Origin: GCA-2725625 sp964574215
Lineage (GTDB): Bacteria > Pseudomonadota > Alphaproteobacteria > Rhodospirillales > UBA2165
DNA length: 64,000 bases
Reading direction: 5' to 3'
Assembly: GCA_964574215.1 (NCBI GenBank)
Contig: CAZNLR010000004.1
Span: 94,508 to 158,507, forward strand
The notes under the pieces: model-generated
Seen by the model: the letters and a program-made list of their open reading frames with translations, nothing else
Database searches by the model: none
What the model was told of the DNA's origin: nothing
In this document: in pieces, positions 1-9,197 of the stretch
Position numbering within the stretch: the stretch's first letter is position 1
How the letters are laid out: each line of letters opens with the position of its first letter
Translations under genes and position numbers: made by a program

Positions 1-1
1 T

Positions 2-811
2 AAAATTGCCAACGTGGATGAAGTCCCCACCGTGGCGTATATCGCCAAAGATTCGCCCGCCGACCGGGCCGGCTTTAAACCGGGAGACCGGATCATCTCG
101 TTCAATGACTGGTCGGCGCCGATTGGAGAAGAATCGATGGGTGACATATATGAAAAATATCAGGACTTCGCTAAACAGAATAAACCGATAAAATTCCTCA
201 TTTCCCGAACAGACAAGCGGATGACGCTGACCATCGAACCGGAAAAAGTATGCGGTTACAGCGCACACGTTTCGCTCCGTGGTGAAGTTAACGCTTTCGC
301 CGATGGAAAAAGAACAGTGTTTTTCGCCGGCATGATGGAATTCGCCAAGACCGACGAAGAACTGGCCATCGTCGTCGGTCACGAAATCGCTCACAATCAC
401 ATGGGGCATTTGCTGAAAAAACAAGGCAATGCCCTGCTGGGCTCTATATTCGATATCCTGGCCGCCGGCGCCGGGGTGAATACGGGAGGAGCATTTGGTC
501 AGATTGCGGCGGGCGCCTTTAGTCAGGAGTTCGAGGCGGAGGCCGATTACGTGGGGCTCTATCTAACCACCCGGGCCGGGTTCAGTATTGAAAGTGCGCC
601 AAATTTCTGGCGGCGCATGGGCGTACAACATCCTCAAAACATCAGGCAGAATCATAGTTCCTCCCATCCGTCGACACCCCACAGATTCGTGGCGCTGGAA
701 AAAACCGTGAAGGAAATCCGCGAAAAGAAAACATCGGGCAAACCTTTGCTGCCGGACCGCAAAATAGAGCCGCGCTCCGAGCCCGTTGAAGATGAACCAC
801 AGTACCAGTAG
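2..811 (+). CDS. PDZ-domain M48 family metalloprotease (5' end outside window)
   Basis: The frame is open from the first bases, so the N-terminus lies upstream of the window. The visible part starts with a PDZ-like module (SPADRAGF, then KPGDRI) of about 75 residues. It is followed by an M48 zinc peptidase domain with the HEIAH motif (zinc ligands His-His) and a downstream EAEAD motif that supplies the third ligand, as in HtpX/BepA-type proteases. The family consists of membrane-associated or periplasmic metalloproteases in envelope quality control; the substrate cannot be inferred. The C-terminal tail is rich in Pro, Glu and charged residues. The gene ends tail-to-tail with the DUF2189 gene, 25 bp apart. 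Confidence 0.85.
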   Translation, partial: KIANVDEVPTVAYIAKDSPADRAGFKPGDRIISFNDWSAPIGEESMGDIYEKYQDFAKQNKPIKFLISRTDKRMTLTIEPEKVCGYSAHVSLRGEVNAFADGKRTVFFAGMMEFAKTDEELAIVVGHEIAHNHMGHLLKKQGNALLGSIFDILAAGAGVNTGGAFGQIAAGAFSQEFEAEADYVGLYLTTRAGFSIESAPNFWRRMGVQHPQNIRQNHSSSHPSTPHRFVALEKTVKEIREKKTSGKPLLPDRKIEPRSEPVEDEPQYQ

Positions 812-836
812 ATATACGCTTCGGCACCTAGTTCCG

Positions 837-1634
837 TCAGGTAGCAATTACCTTCCGATATAAGTGCCAGGTGGCATGTCCCAGCACGGGGAGAACGACA
901 CAAAGTCCCGCGAAGGCCGGCAGGGAGCCGACCAGTAAGGCGACGGCGACAATCAACCCCCAGACCGCCATGGTGACCGGGTTGGCGATCACCGCCTTGA
1001 CGGATGTCTTTACCGCTTCGATGACACCGACATCCAAATCCAACAGCATGGGAAAGGAAACCACGCTGAAACTCAGCACCACCAAGGCGAAGAGAAAACC
1101 GATGATGCAGCCGGCGACGATCATCGTTCTGCCTTCCGGCGTGGTGAACACGTCGTTGACGAATCCCAGATAGGATTCCGGCGCAACACCACCGAAATTT
1201 TGCTGATAGATAAATTGGGCGGCAAACAGCCAGGCGAAATAAATCACCATCAAAACGAGCCCGAGATTGATGATGGCATTGATGGAATGGGATTTAAAAA
1301 CCAAAAAAGCGTTGGCCCGCGAGGTAAAACGGCCGGTTTCGCGGCGGCGGCTCAACTCGTAGGTGCCGATCGCCAGAATCGGCCCCAGCAGCGTATAACC
1401 GGCAAGCAACGGAAAAACGAATGGCAACAAATCGAGATCACCGTAAATGCCGGCGATGGCGAACGTAACAATGGGATAAATAATAGCCAAATAAACGAAA
1501 TGCGTCGGCATGGCGTTAAAATCCGCAAATCCCTTGGACAACGCCTCCTTTAAATCCGCCACATGGATTTGGCGGATTCCCGGATGAATTTCTCGAGTTT
1601 CGCGAGCAGTTTGTGAAAGATCGACAGTCGTCAT
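837..1634 (-). CDS. DUF2189 integral membrane protein
   Basis: A 265-residue protein with about six hydrophobic segments after a roughly 50-residue soluble N-terminus. The pattern (IRQIHVADLKEALSKGFADF, then a TM segment, then ELSRRRETG) matches DUF2189, a family of predicted alphaproteobacterial inner-membrane proteins often found near cytochrome oxidase genes. The biochemical role is unknown. The ATG at 1634 is preceded by a strong AGGAGG ribosome site, which supports the start. It is divergent from the cox operon across a 426-bp spacer, so the two may share a control region. Confidence 0.75.
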   Translation of the reverse strand: MTTVDLSQTARETREIHPGIRQIHVADLKEALSKGFADFNAMPTHFVYLAIIYPIVTFAIAGIYGDLDLLPFVFPLLAGYTLLGPILAIGTYELSRRRETGRFTSRANAFLVFKSHSINAIINLGLVLMVIYFAWLFAAQFIYQQNFGGVAPESYLGFVNDVFTTPEGRTMIVAGCIIGFLFALVVLSFSVVSFPMLLDLDVGVIEAVKTSVKAVIANPVTMAVWGLIVAVALLVGSLPAFAGLCVVLPVLGHATWHLYRKVIAT

Positions 1635-2060
1635 TGCATTACCTCCTGAACCATGGTTCGGGGGCCGCTTGCCAATAAATCGATCTGCAGTCTTTTCCGG
1701 ACGCCAATTTATGAGTTTTGCGACCCGTAACGAAATTCAACTGCATATCAGTATACCCGAGGTAAATATATGTTGCAAATGTGACTTAGAACTATGCTAA
1801 GATATTCCTAATCCGATATTCAGTATTTCTGGCGAAATGGAAAATCGGGAGATTAGAAGGCCATAGGTCGGGCAAATTCAGAAGGTAGTACCTTCATGTA
1901 GTGTCAAAAAGTAAAAAGATATTCAGCTTTAGTTGGCATGACGACCATTTACAAACTCGAAAATTATAAAGGCAGAGTAGCAGATAGATTAATAGACAGA
2001 GTTAAATAGTCAGTTTCTTTAATTCCAACTTCAAACCGTTTTTCGAAGGGTGAATGTAGA
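1635..2060. other. intergenic region between DUF2189 gene and coxB
   Basis: A 426-bp AT-richer spacer between divergent genes. It must hold the promoters of the DUF2189 gene and the cox operon, but no pair of -35/-10 boxes with good spacing stands out by eye. There is no convincing ORF, RNA gene or long repeat. Confidence 0.4.
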
Positions 2061-2936
2061 ATGTTTCTGGCAATCGTACTCGTTTTATTAGCAATTGGCT
2101 CAGTCGCTTTTCATATCTGGAGTCCCTGGTGGTGGACGCCGATCGCGTCCAATTGGGGTTCCATCGATAACGCCATAATTATCACCTTTTGGATCACCGG
2201 GGTCGCCTACGTCGCCGTCATCCTTTTTATGGCCTACTGCATTTTCCGCTATCGCTACCGCAAGGACCGAAGAGCGGAATACGAGCCCGAAAACACCAAA
2301 CTGGAATGGTGGCTTACCATCGTCACCGCCGCCGGTGTGGTCGGCTTGTTGACCCCGGGACTGAATGCCTGGAACGATTTCGTCACCGTTCCCGATGAGG
2401 CCATCGAATTCGAGGTTGTCGGAAAGCAATGGGACTGGAGTTATCGCCTGCCTGGTGCGGACGGCAAATTGGGTACGACCAATACCAAGCTCATCGATGA
2501 CGATAATCCCTTCGGCATTAACCCGCAGTTCAAATTCGGCAAGGACGACGTTTTGATTGAGGGCGATGATTTGCACTTGCTGGTCAATCGCCCGGTTAAG
2601 GTACTGCTCCGCTCGATCGACGTTTTACACGATTTTTACGTGCCCCAGTTCAGGGCCAAAATGGATCTGGTGCCGGGCATGGTAACCTTCTTCTGGTTCA
2701 CACCGACGCGCACCGGCACCTTTGAAATTCTCTGCGCCGAACTTTGCGGCGTCGGTCATCACGCCATGCGCGGCAAAGTCATTGTCGACAACGAAGCCGA
2801 CTACAAGAAGTGGCTGGCGGATCAGGAGACCTTTGCCGCGTTGTACCCCAAGGCCGCAATGATCAAGCAAATAGCCGAGCAAAACACTTTGCCGAAGAAG
2901 CCGACCAGACTTGCAGCGAAGAGGGCACAACAATGA
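2061..2936 (+). CDS. coxB: cytochrome c oxidase subunit II
   Basis: A 291-residue subunit II of a heme-copper terminal oxidase. It takes electrons from cytochrome c at its CuA centre. Two N-terminal TM segments (about residues 1-25 and 40-65, with a further hydrophobic stretch near 85-105) precede the periplasmic cupredoxin domain. Visible CuA elements are the His in SIDVLHDF, the CAELCGVGHHAM block (Cys-Cys-His-Met plus the Glu) and an aromatic WDW patch for electron entry. There is no lipobox and no fused cytochrome c domain, so it is not a caa3-type subunit. Its TGA overlaps the coxA ATG (ATGA), indicating translational coupling. Confidence 0.95.
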   Translation: MFLAIVLVLLAIGSVAFHIWSPWWWTPIASNWGSIDNAIIITFWITGVAYVAVILFMAYCIFRYRYRKDRRAEYEPENTKLEWWLTIVTAAGVVGLLTPGLNAWNDFVTVPDEAIEFEVVGKQWDWSYRLPGADGKLGTTNTKLIDDDNPFGINPQFKFGKDDVLIEGDDLHLLVNRPVKVLLRSIDVLHDFYVPQFRAKMDLVPGMVTFFWFTPTRTGTFEILCAELCGVGHHAMRGKVIVDNEADYKKWLADQETFAALYPKAAMIKQIAEQNTLPKKPTRLAAKRAQQ

Positions 2937-4762
2937 GCAACGGCGTCGTAGAAGATTTTCGTGATATCCCCGCGGCCATTCCGCCGGCAGAGGTCGAGGA
3001 TGTCGAGCTTTACCACGCAAAAAGTTTCATAACCAAATGGGTCTTCTGCCAGGATGCCAAGGTCATCGCTATCCAGTACTCGGCGACCGCAATTACCATT
3101 GGCCTGGTGGCGTTGGTGCTGTCTTGGCTGATGCGTTTGCAGTTGGGTTTTCCGGACACGTTCCAGTTTATTGACGCCGAAGATTATTACCAATACGTCA
3201 CCATGCACGGCATGATTATGGTGATTTATCTTCTAACGGCGCTGTTTCTGGGCGGTTTCGGCAACTACCTGATCCCGTTGATGGTCGGCGCCCGGGACAT
3301 GGTCTTCCCTTATATGAACATGCTCAGCTTTTGGGTCTACCTGGCCGCCGTGCTGGTGCTCACGGCGAGTTTTTTCGTGCCGGGCGGCGCGTCCGGCGCG
3401 GGCTGGACGCTGTATCCGCCCCAGGCGATCTTGCCAGGCACCCCCGGCACCGAATGGGGCATCATTCTCATGCTGGTCTCCCTGGTGCTGTTTATCATCG
3501 GGTTTACCATGGGCGGCCTGAACTACGTGGTGACCGTGTTGCAGGCGCGCACCCGGGGTATGACCCTGATGCGCATGCCGTTGACCGTGTGGGGCATTTT
3601 CGTCGCCACGATTCTGGCTCTGTTGGCTTTTCCGGCGCTTTTCGTCGCCGGCGTGATGATGCTGTTGGACCGTTTGCTCGCCACCAGTTTTTTCATGCCC
3701 GAAATTATCCAACTGGGTGAAAAGCTGAGCCACGACAGCGGCAGTCCCTTGCTGTTCCAACATCTATTCTGGTTCTTCGGTCATCCCGAGGTTTACATCG
3801 TGGCTCTGCCGGCCTTCGGCATCGTCTCCGACGTCATCAGCTGCCACGCTCGAAAGAATATTTTCGGCTACCGGATGATGGTCTGGGCCATTGTCGCCAT
3901 CGGCGCGCTCAGTTTCGTCGTCTGGGCGCACCACATGTATGTCAGCGGCATGAACCCCTATTTCGGATTCTTTTTCGCCACGACGACGCTAATCATCGCC
4001 GTGCCGACGGCCATCAAACTGTACAATTGGGTGCTGACATTGTGGAAGGGCAACATCCATCTGACCGTGCCCATGCTGTTCTGCATCGCCTTTATCATCA
4101 CCTTCCTGAACGGCGGCATAACTGGGCTGTTTCTGGGCAATGTGGCGGTGGACATCCCCTTGTCGGATACCATGTTCGTGGTCGCCCACTTTCATATGGT
4201 GATGGGGATCGCCCCGGTCCTGGTGATATTCGGCGCCATCTATCATTGGTTCCCGAAAATGTCGGGACGTATGCTTCATAACGGCTGGGGTCATTTTCAC
4301 TTCTGGATCACTTTCCTGGGCAGTTACTTGATCTATTTCCCGATGCACTATCTCGGCTTCATCGGCGTGCCCCGCCGCTATTTCGAAATCGGCGAAACCT
4401 CATTCGTGCCGCCTTCGGCCGACACGCTCAACGAATTCATTACCGTCGTCGTGTTGATCGTCGGTTTCGCCCAGGTGGTGTTCATCATCAATATTCTCTG
4501 GAGCATTTTTAAAGGCGAGCCGGCGGGTAGCAATCCGTGGAACGCCACTTCGCTCGAATGGCAGACCTCGGAAACGCCGCCGGGCCACGGCAATTTCGGC
4601 GAAGAGCTGCCCTTGGTCTACCGCTGGGCCTATGCCTACAGCGTGCCCGGCGTCGAAGCGGACTTCGTGCCGCAAAACATGCCGCCGGATCAAATCATCG
4701 GCAGTGGCGGGCAGGGCGGAATGGCGGCGGACGATCCGCCGGAACTGCATAAACCGGAATAA
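2933..4762 (+). CDS. coxA: cytochrome c oxidase subunit I
   Basis: A 609-residue catalytic subunit with at least 12 TM segments, carrying heme a, heme a3 and CuB. Visible signatures: the heme a ligand in THGMIMVIY; the GHPEVY motif with the CuB His, the cross-linked Tyr and the A-family proton-channel Glu; HHMYVSGM (two CuB His); a K-channel Lys within VPTAIKLYNW; and AHFHMV with the paired heme ligands. The ATG at 2933 overlaps the coxB stop; the longer frame from 2744 is overlap with coxB and was not used. All the usual catalytic residues are present, so an active A-type oxidase is expected. Confidence 0.96.
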   Translation: MSNGVVEDFRDIPAAIPPAEVEDVELYHAKSFITKWVFCQDAKVIAIQYSATAITIGLVALVLSWLMRLQLGFPDTFQFIDAEDYYQYVTMHGMIMVIYLLTALFLGGFGNYLIPLMVGARDMVFPYMNMLSFWVYLAAVLVLTASFFVPGGASGAGWTLYPPQAILPGTPGTEWGIILMLVSLVLFIIGFTMGGLNYVVTVLQARTRGMTLMRMPLTVWGIFVATILALLAFPALFVAGVMMLLDRLLATSFFMPEIIQLGEKLSHDSGSPLLFQHLFWFFGHPEVYIVALPAFGIVSDVISCHARKNIFGYRMMVWAIVAIGALSFVVWAHHMYVSGMNPYFGFFFATTTLIIAVPTAIKLYNWVLTLWKGNIHLTVPMLFCIAFIITFLNGGITGLFLGNVAVDIPLSDTMFVVAHFHMVMGIAPVLVIFGAIYHWFPKMSGRMLHNGWGHFHFWITFLGSYLIYFPMHYLGFIGVPRRYFEIGETSFVPPSADTLNEFITVVVLIVGFAQVVFIINILWSIFKGEPAGSNPWNATSLEWQTSETPPGHGNFGEELPLVYRWAYAYSVPGVEADFVPQNMPPDQIIGSGGQGGMAADDPPELHKPE

Positions 4763-4779
4763 AACGGAGACGAAAAAAC

Positions 4780-5409
4780 GTGCGTATATTCGGTGAACTC
4801 GTCAAGAAACCCTGGTTAGAGGAACAGGTTACATCCGACGGGCTGCCTACTCATCTACATGACCAGGGCGCCATCCTGCTGCCGGCCGGAAAAGTCGGCT
4901 TGCGGGTGTTTCTGGTCGTCGTCACCGTTGTCTTTACACTGTTGATTATCGGTTATGCCGATCGCATGACCTATTCGACCTGGCGGTCCGTGCCCGAGCC
5001 CTGGATCCTGTGGCTCAATACTGTCGTCCTGATCTTAAGCAGCGCCACCCTGCAATTGGCGCGCAGCAGCGCCGGCAGGGACCGGATCGAAGGAGTGAAA
5101 AGCGGTCTCTATTTGAGCGGCGTCCTCACTTTCGTTTTCCTCGCTGGCCAGCTGCTGGCCTGGCGCCAGTTATACGGCCTGGGATATTTCGCGGCGGCGA
5201 ATTCCGCCAACGCCTTTTTCTATTTACTCACCGCGCTGCACGGACTGCATCTGGCGGGCGGACTGGTGGCATTGGGGCGGTGCATGGGCCGGATGTGGCG
5301 GGGCGCAACGGCTGTCGACCTGCGCCTCAGCGTCGAACTGTGCGCCACCTATTGGGATTACCTGCTGTTGGTCTGGCTGATTTTATTTGGACTGCTGATA
5401 TTTAGTTAA
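4780..5409 (+). CDS. short cytochrome c oxidase subunit III-like protein
   Basis: A 209-residue membrane protein starting at GTG (4780). It has about five TM segments, with the subunit III features FYLLTALHGLHLAGG and CATYWDYLLLVWL near the C-terminus. It belongs to the heme-copper oxidase subunit III superfamily but is shorter than the canonical form. A second, longer subunit III gene follows directly, so the operon has two unlike subunit III paralogues. Whether both join one complex is unknown. It lies 17 bp after coxA and 17 bp before the next gene. Confidence 0.85.
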   Translation: MRIFGELVKKPWLEEQVTSDGLPTHLHDQGAILLPAGKVGLRVFLVVVTVVFTLLIIGYADRMTYSTWRSVPEPWILWLNTVVLILSSATLQLARSSAGRDRIEGVKSGLYLSGVLTFVFLAGQLLAWRQLYGLGYFAAANSANAFFYLLTALHGLHLAGGLVALGRCMGRMWRGATAVDLRLSVELCATYWDYLLLVWLILFGLLIFS

Positions 5410-5426
5410 ATGGGGATATTGAAATC

Positions 5427-6156
5427 ATGACGCCTCCTGATTCAGAAGCAACATTAGCCCAACCCACCGCCCTGACGGATGGTCTGCCGGGTATTGCCGC
5501 CGACTGGTCGTCCGACCAGCGGGCCTTCAAGAATGTGCCCTGGGGCAAGGCGATGATGTGGATCTTCCTGCTCAGCGACACCTTTATCTTCACCAGTTTC
5601 CTGGTTTCCTACATGACGGTGCGGATGTCGACCACGGTGGACTGGCCCAATACCAGCGAGGTCTTCGCTTTGTCATTCGGCGGTGATCCGATCCCGCTTA
5701 TCCTGATCGCCATCATGACTTTCATCCTGATCACCTCCAGCGGCACCATGGTGCTGGCGGTCAATTACGGCTATCGCAAGGACAGGGCCAAGACGGCCAT
5801 CTATCTTTTGATCACCGCGGCCTTCGGCGCCACTTTCGTCGGCATGCAGGCGTTCGAATGGACCAAGCTGATCGTCGCCGAGGGCGTGCGTCCCTGGAGN
5901 NNNNNNNNNGGGGGCGGCGCAATTCGGCTCCAGTTTCTTCATGATAACGGGCTTCCATGGGTTCCACGTGTCGGTGGGGGTCCTTTTCCTCATCCTGGTC
6001 GCTCTGAAAGTGAGGCGCGGCGACTACGATGTGGAGAGGCGCGGCTTTTTCACCAGCCGCAAAGGCAATTACGAGATCGTCGAAACCATGGGTCTTTACT
6101 GGCACTTCGTCGATCTGGTTTGGGTATTCATTTTCGCATTCTTTTATCTTTGGTAG
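5427..6156 (+). CDS. coxC: cytochrome c oxidase subunit III, interrupted by an assembly gap
   Basis: The N-terminal part (5427-5899) encodes a soluble lead and TM helices (MMWIFLLSDTFIFTSFLVSY). The C-terminal part (5911-6156) continues with GAAQFGSSFFMITGFHG and ends MGLYWHFVDLVWVFIF, both typical of subunit III. The halves are in different frames across a run of ten Ns at 5900-5909. The family usually reads PW-S-N-P-W-G here, which would need nine bases, so the apparent frameshift is most simply a gap of the wrong length rather than a pseudogene. It is probably a functional gene of about 243 residues. Confidence 0.85.
5900..5909. other. assembly gap (10 N)
   Basis: Ten unspecified bases inside coxC. 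Reading frame on either side is restored if the true gap is 9 bases (or 9 plus a multiple of 3), suggesting that 10 is a placeholder length. Confidence 0.95.
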
Positions 6157-6165
6157 GAGAGCGTC

Positions 6166-6528
6166 ATGGCGCACGCAGAGACACACCCGGGAGCACCTGA
6201 CGGAACGCAATTACAAGGTCAACAACACCCGCTCGGCATCTACATTAAGGTCTGGGCCTGGCTGTTCGTCCTCAGCACGTTCTCGTACATGGTCGATTTC
6301 TTCCACGTTCAGGGATATCTCCGCTGGACCTTGATCCTTATTCTGATGATGTTGAAGGCGGGGCTCATCGTTGCTGTCTTTATGCACATCAAGTGGGAAC
6401 GGATGGCCCTGAGTTTCGCGATTTTGATTCCGCCCGTTGTGTTGTTGGTACTGATCGCCATGATGGTGCTGGAATCCGACTACACCTTCCTGACGCGGGG
6501 CATATTTTTCGGCGGCGGGGGATCATGA
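6166..6528 (+). CDS. cytochrome c oxidase subunit IV family protein
   Basis: A 120-residue protein with a hydrophilic N-terminus of about 25 residues and three TM helices. The second helix carries LKAGLIVAVFMHIKWE, the hallmark of the prokaryotic cytochrome C oxidase subunit IV family. These small subunits stabilise the oxidase core and do not carry cofactors. The ATG has a purine-rich ribosome site (ggagag) just upstream, and its TGA overlaps the next ATG at 6525, so it is part of the cox transcript. Confidence 0.88.
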   Translation: MAHAETHPGAPDGTQLQGQQHPLGIYIKVWAWLFVLSTFSYMVDFFHVQGYLRWTLILILMMLKAGLIVAVFMHIKWERMALSFAILIPPVVLLVLIAMMVLESDYTFLTRGIFFGGGGS

Positions 6529-6908
6529 AGCGGTGCCTTGAATCTTTGACGTTACTGGCCGTGTTCCTGTTTCCTGGATCGGCTTCCGCCTTTTGTGGCC
6601 TCGATATCGACGCCGATACAGGCCGAGGAATCCTGGCAGTCTGGGGGGGCGCAGTGTTCGGATTGGGCGGATTCACCCTTCACCGGATATGGCGGAATGC
6701 CGCCGAGCCCCCGGAAGCCAGGGCGCTCAAAACCCGGCTTGGCGAACTGGAACGCGGCTTGGCTTTGATCAGTTCGCAACTGCGAAATGCTGAAGACTAT
6801 CCGAGGGAGTGCGGTCTTTCCGAGGAGCAGCACCGCGACCGGCAGGAAGCGGCAATATCGATCAGGGAAATGATCGCCGATGTCAATTCTCAGCTTGCCT
6901 TAATTTAA
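6525..6908 (+). CDS. small membrane-anchored protein at the end of the cox operon
   Basis: A 127-residue protein of no recognised family. The ATG at 6525 overlaps the subunit IV stop. It starts with a signal-like segment (LLAVFLFPGSASA), then a second hydrophobic stretch (GILAVWGGAVFGLGGFTL), then about 75 residues predicted helical and highly charged (RLGELERGLALISSQL), which look like a short coiled coil. Translational coupling to the oxidase genes suggests an accessory or assembly role, but that is inference. It ends six bases before the left copy of the rnpB-derived repeat. Confidence 0.6.
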   Translation: MKRCLESLTLLAVFLFPGSASAFCGLDIDADTGRGILAVWGGAVFGLGGFTLHRIWRNAAEPPEARALKTRLGELERGLALISSQLRNAEDYPRECGLSEEQHRDRQEAAISIREMIADVNSQLALI

Positions 6909-6913
6909 ACATT

Positions 6914-6944
6914 AAAACGCCAGACGGTCTGTAAGCCGGGTTCT
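6914..6944. repeat. left copy of 31-bp direct repeat matching the rnpB 3' end
   Basis: Identical over 31 bases to 10103-10133, which is the 3' terminus of rnpB plus four flanking A residues. The left copy is followed by unrelated sequence, so it is a displaced fragment and not a second RNase P gene. The arrangement (intact RNA gene at one end, orphan 3' fragment at the other) is what site-specific integration into an RNA gene's 3' end leaves behind. Confidence 0.9.
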
Positions 6945-7053
6945 ATTAGTGGATATAACCAAGGCTGGATTCCCGCATGTTCGGCGCGGGCCTAATTTGA
7001 ACGCCTGCAGAATCGAAAGGCCGGTATCGAAATGAATGATTTTTAATCGCTTT

Positions 7054-9033
7054 TCATTTCTCTGGATGTCGTTTGGAAATACAGGTGAACGTTCCACCAC
7101 CAGTATTAAATAGGAAAAATTGATTTGGGTTCCTTCTACACTCTGGATCGTTAATCAGACCCGACAATAAAATTGCAGCCCACTGATCGGTTTTAATGGG
7201 CCATATGACATCGAATTCTTTCCACCAACTGACGAGGTCTTCTGGCGTGGTTTTATGCATGAAACTGTTCGTTTTTTCCTCACCCCAGCTATAGGGTTTC
7301 ACTGGCGTATAATTAAAGTAGTCACCATTACGCCGTGTTTTAATACCGAAGTATTTCGCCAGATTGAATTCAACGCCGAATCCACCTTGTGCAATAACAC
7401 TAACCTTTGGATTTTTTAGTTTCCGGGTCTTAATTATCCGCAACAGACGTTCCGATTCCTGCTTGGTAACCAAAATCGCGGTTTTCGCATAATCACTTTG
7501 AAGGTGTCGGGAATTGATATCGATTAACGACCGATTGACTTGCCACACTTGAAAGCCAAGCAACAGTACAACAATCAATGTCATTATCCCGCCAACCCAA
7601 GGTTTTTTCAGAGTGCTACTAACAATGTCTGATTTACCAAACTTTTCGAGCAGGAAAAACACTGCAATAATTATCCCAAAGAAATGAATAAATCTAAGGT
7701 TTGGCCGAAAATATCGCTGAAATGATTGTAGACCGGTTTCCCCGAATGGCGAGTAGCAGGAATTATATGCCAAATGCGCTGCGATCATGAAGAAAATTAC
7801 AAAGGCGGCAATCATAACAACAAACCAACGCACCCGTTTCCAGGTCAGGCCCGCTATCAGCACCGCTGCACCGGCGGCGGTCAATGGTAGTTTGAAATGT
7901 CCGCTGTAGGTGATTGCCGCATCGGTAACAACCCGGGCGATTCGCATCGAATTCTCCGACATTAGCTGCTCGGGGCTGGTAAGATATTCCCAAGGTGTTG
8001 CAAAACAATGTTCACCAATCCGGAGGTGGGACCAAGTTAACATGGCGATCGCCGCAGGAGCCAACATCAACACTGCCCAGCCAATTCCATACTTAACTAA
8101 CCTTGCCGATATAAACCTAGCTTCCGGTATTTTCCGTGTTTGATCGAGATATGATCGCCCATAGAAAACCAGCCAGATTATTCCAAGCATCGGCGCAAAC
8201 AATATGAAGGCAACTTTGACCAAGTATCCGGTCAGGAAAACAAAGCCCAGGAAGGCCGCCAGGCGCCATCTGTCGAATTCTTCGTACTGCGCCGCCAATG
8301 CCAACAAAAATCCGGTCAAATAGGCATATAACAGGGGCTTCTCGATAGATTGGAAAGTCGGGAAAAGAACCCATGACGCCTCCACTGCCAGCAGAACGAG
8401 CACCAAAATCCAAGCTATATACAAGGCTTGGCCAGATTTATTAATACCACTCCTGCCAGCTACGAAATAGGTTAGATCGAAAACGAAACCAAGCACGCCA
8501 ACATGCATTAAGAATAAAAATACTATGCCGTTGCGATCGGAATATTGACCTTCAAAAATATTTGAGAAAGCTACCATCAACGGCCAGCCGTTTGTATAAG
8601 ATCCTAGGTGATAAATTACCTTGTCGGACCAATAGGCATCGGCCAGAAATATCTGGCGGGCATGGCGCAGCCAGCTGGCAACTTCGTCCCCCGGATAAGG
8701 CAGATAGATAAGATCTCCCATCATAACCGCCATTGCGATTGTCAAAAGCGGCAGCACGACAATGGGATGAAGGATAATTGTCTTCAAGTTGCCATAAGAA
8801 ATCGTTCGCTTTAATAATTGATACCCCAGACCCGCGAAGGCAATGGCAGCAAAAATCCACGTCAAAACCGTTAAAGGAACACCAATAAAAACATTGCCGA
8901 AAAACAAGTATACAGGAACGAAAAAGACGGCCATGCAAAACCGAAATCCGTACCAATTGCTTTTCGGATTTTTTAATCCTGGTACCCAGGCGGTGATACC
9001 TGCAAGACAAAGATACAGAATTATTGATGACAT
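7054..9033 (-). CDS. polytopic membrane protein, possibly GT-C type glycosyltransferase
   Basis: A 659-residue protein with about 12-14 hydrophobic segments over the first 500 residues, followed by a soluble tail of about 150 residues. An acidic PGDE motif lies in a loop after the third or fourth helix, before SWLRHARQIF. GT-C glycosyltransferases and lipid-linked sugar polymerases share this layout (acidic residues in an outer loop plus a C-terminal domain), but no family motif is certain. The neighbouring FkbM methyltransferase and foreign-looking base composition point to a surface-polysaccharide role. The start is ATG at 9033. The gene is AT-rich compared with the rest of the window. Confidence 0.6.
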   Translation of the reverse strand: MSSIILYLCLAGITAWVPGLKNPKSNWYGFRFCMAVFFVPVYLFFGNVFIGVPLTVLTWIFAAIAFAGLGYQLLKRTISYGNLKTIILHPIVVLPLLTIAMAVMMGDLIYLPYPGDEVASWLRHARQIFLADAYWSDKVIYHLGSYTNGWPLMVAFSNIFEGQYSDRNGIVFLFLMHVGVLGFVFDLTYFVAGRSGINKSGQALYIAWILVLVLLAVEASWVLFPTFQSIEKPLLYAYLTGFLLALAAQYEEFDRWRLAAFLGFVFLTGYLVKVAFILFAPMLGIIWLVFYGRSYLDQTRKIPEARFISARLVKYGIGWAVLMLAPAAIAMLTWSHLRIGEHCFATPWEYLTSPEQLMSENSMRIARVVTDAAITYSGHFKLPLTAAGAAVLIAGLTWKRVRWFVVMIAAFVIFFMIAAHLAYNSCYSPFGETGLQSFQRYFRPNLRFIHFFGIIIAVFFLLEKFGKSDIVSSTLKKPWVGGIMTLIVVLLLGFQVWQVNRSLIDINSRHLQSDYAKTAILVTKQESERLLRIIKTRKLKNPKVSVIAQGGFGVEFNLAKYFGIKTRRNGDYFNYTPVKPYSWGEEKTNSFMHKTTPEDLVSWWKEFDVIWPIKTDQWAAILLSGLINDPECRRNPNQFFLFNTGGGTFTCISKRHPEK

Positions 9034-9197
9034 ATACTATCTATAAGATTTATTGATCTGAAAAATAACGCCAATGCCATTTCGGCTAAGCTCCAGCGTA
9101 TTTGAATACCGACAGCTTAATAATTTGTTGTTCATAATACATGGCAGAGTTATTACTAACACTCAATAAATGTAACCGAGTATAGGATTAGCAAGGG

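Noticed and set aside
5427..6200. coxC as a frameshifted pseudogene
   Set aside because: The break coincides with an N gap, and both halves are fully conserved.
6914..6944. A second rnpB gene
   Set aside because: Only the last 31 bp match; the rest of the RNA is absent.
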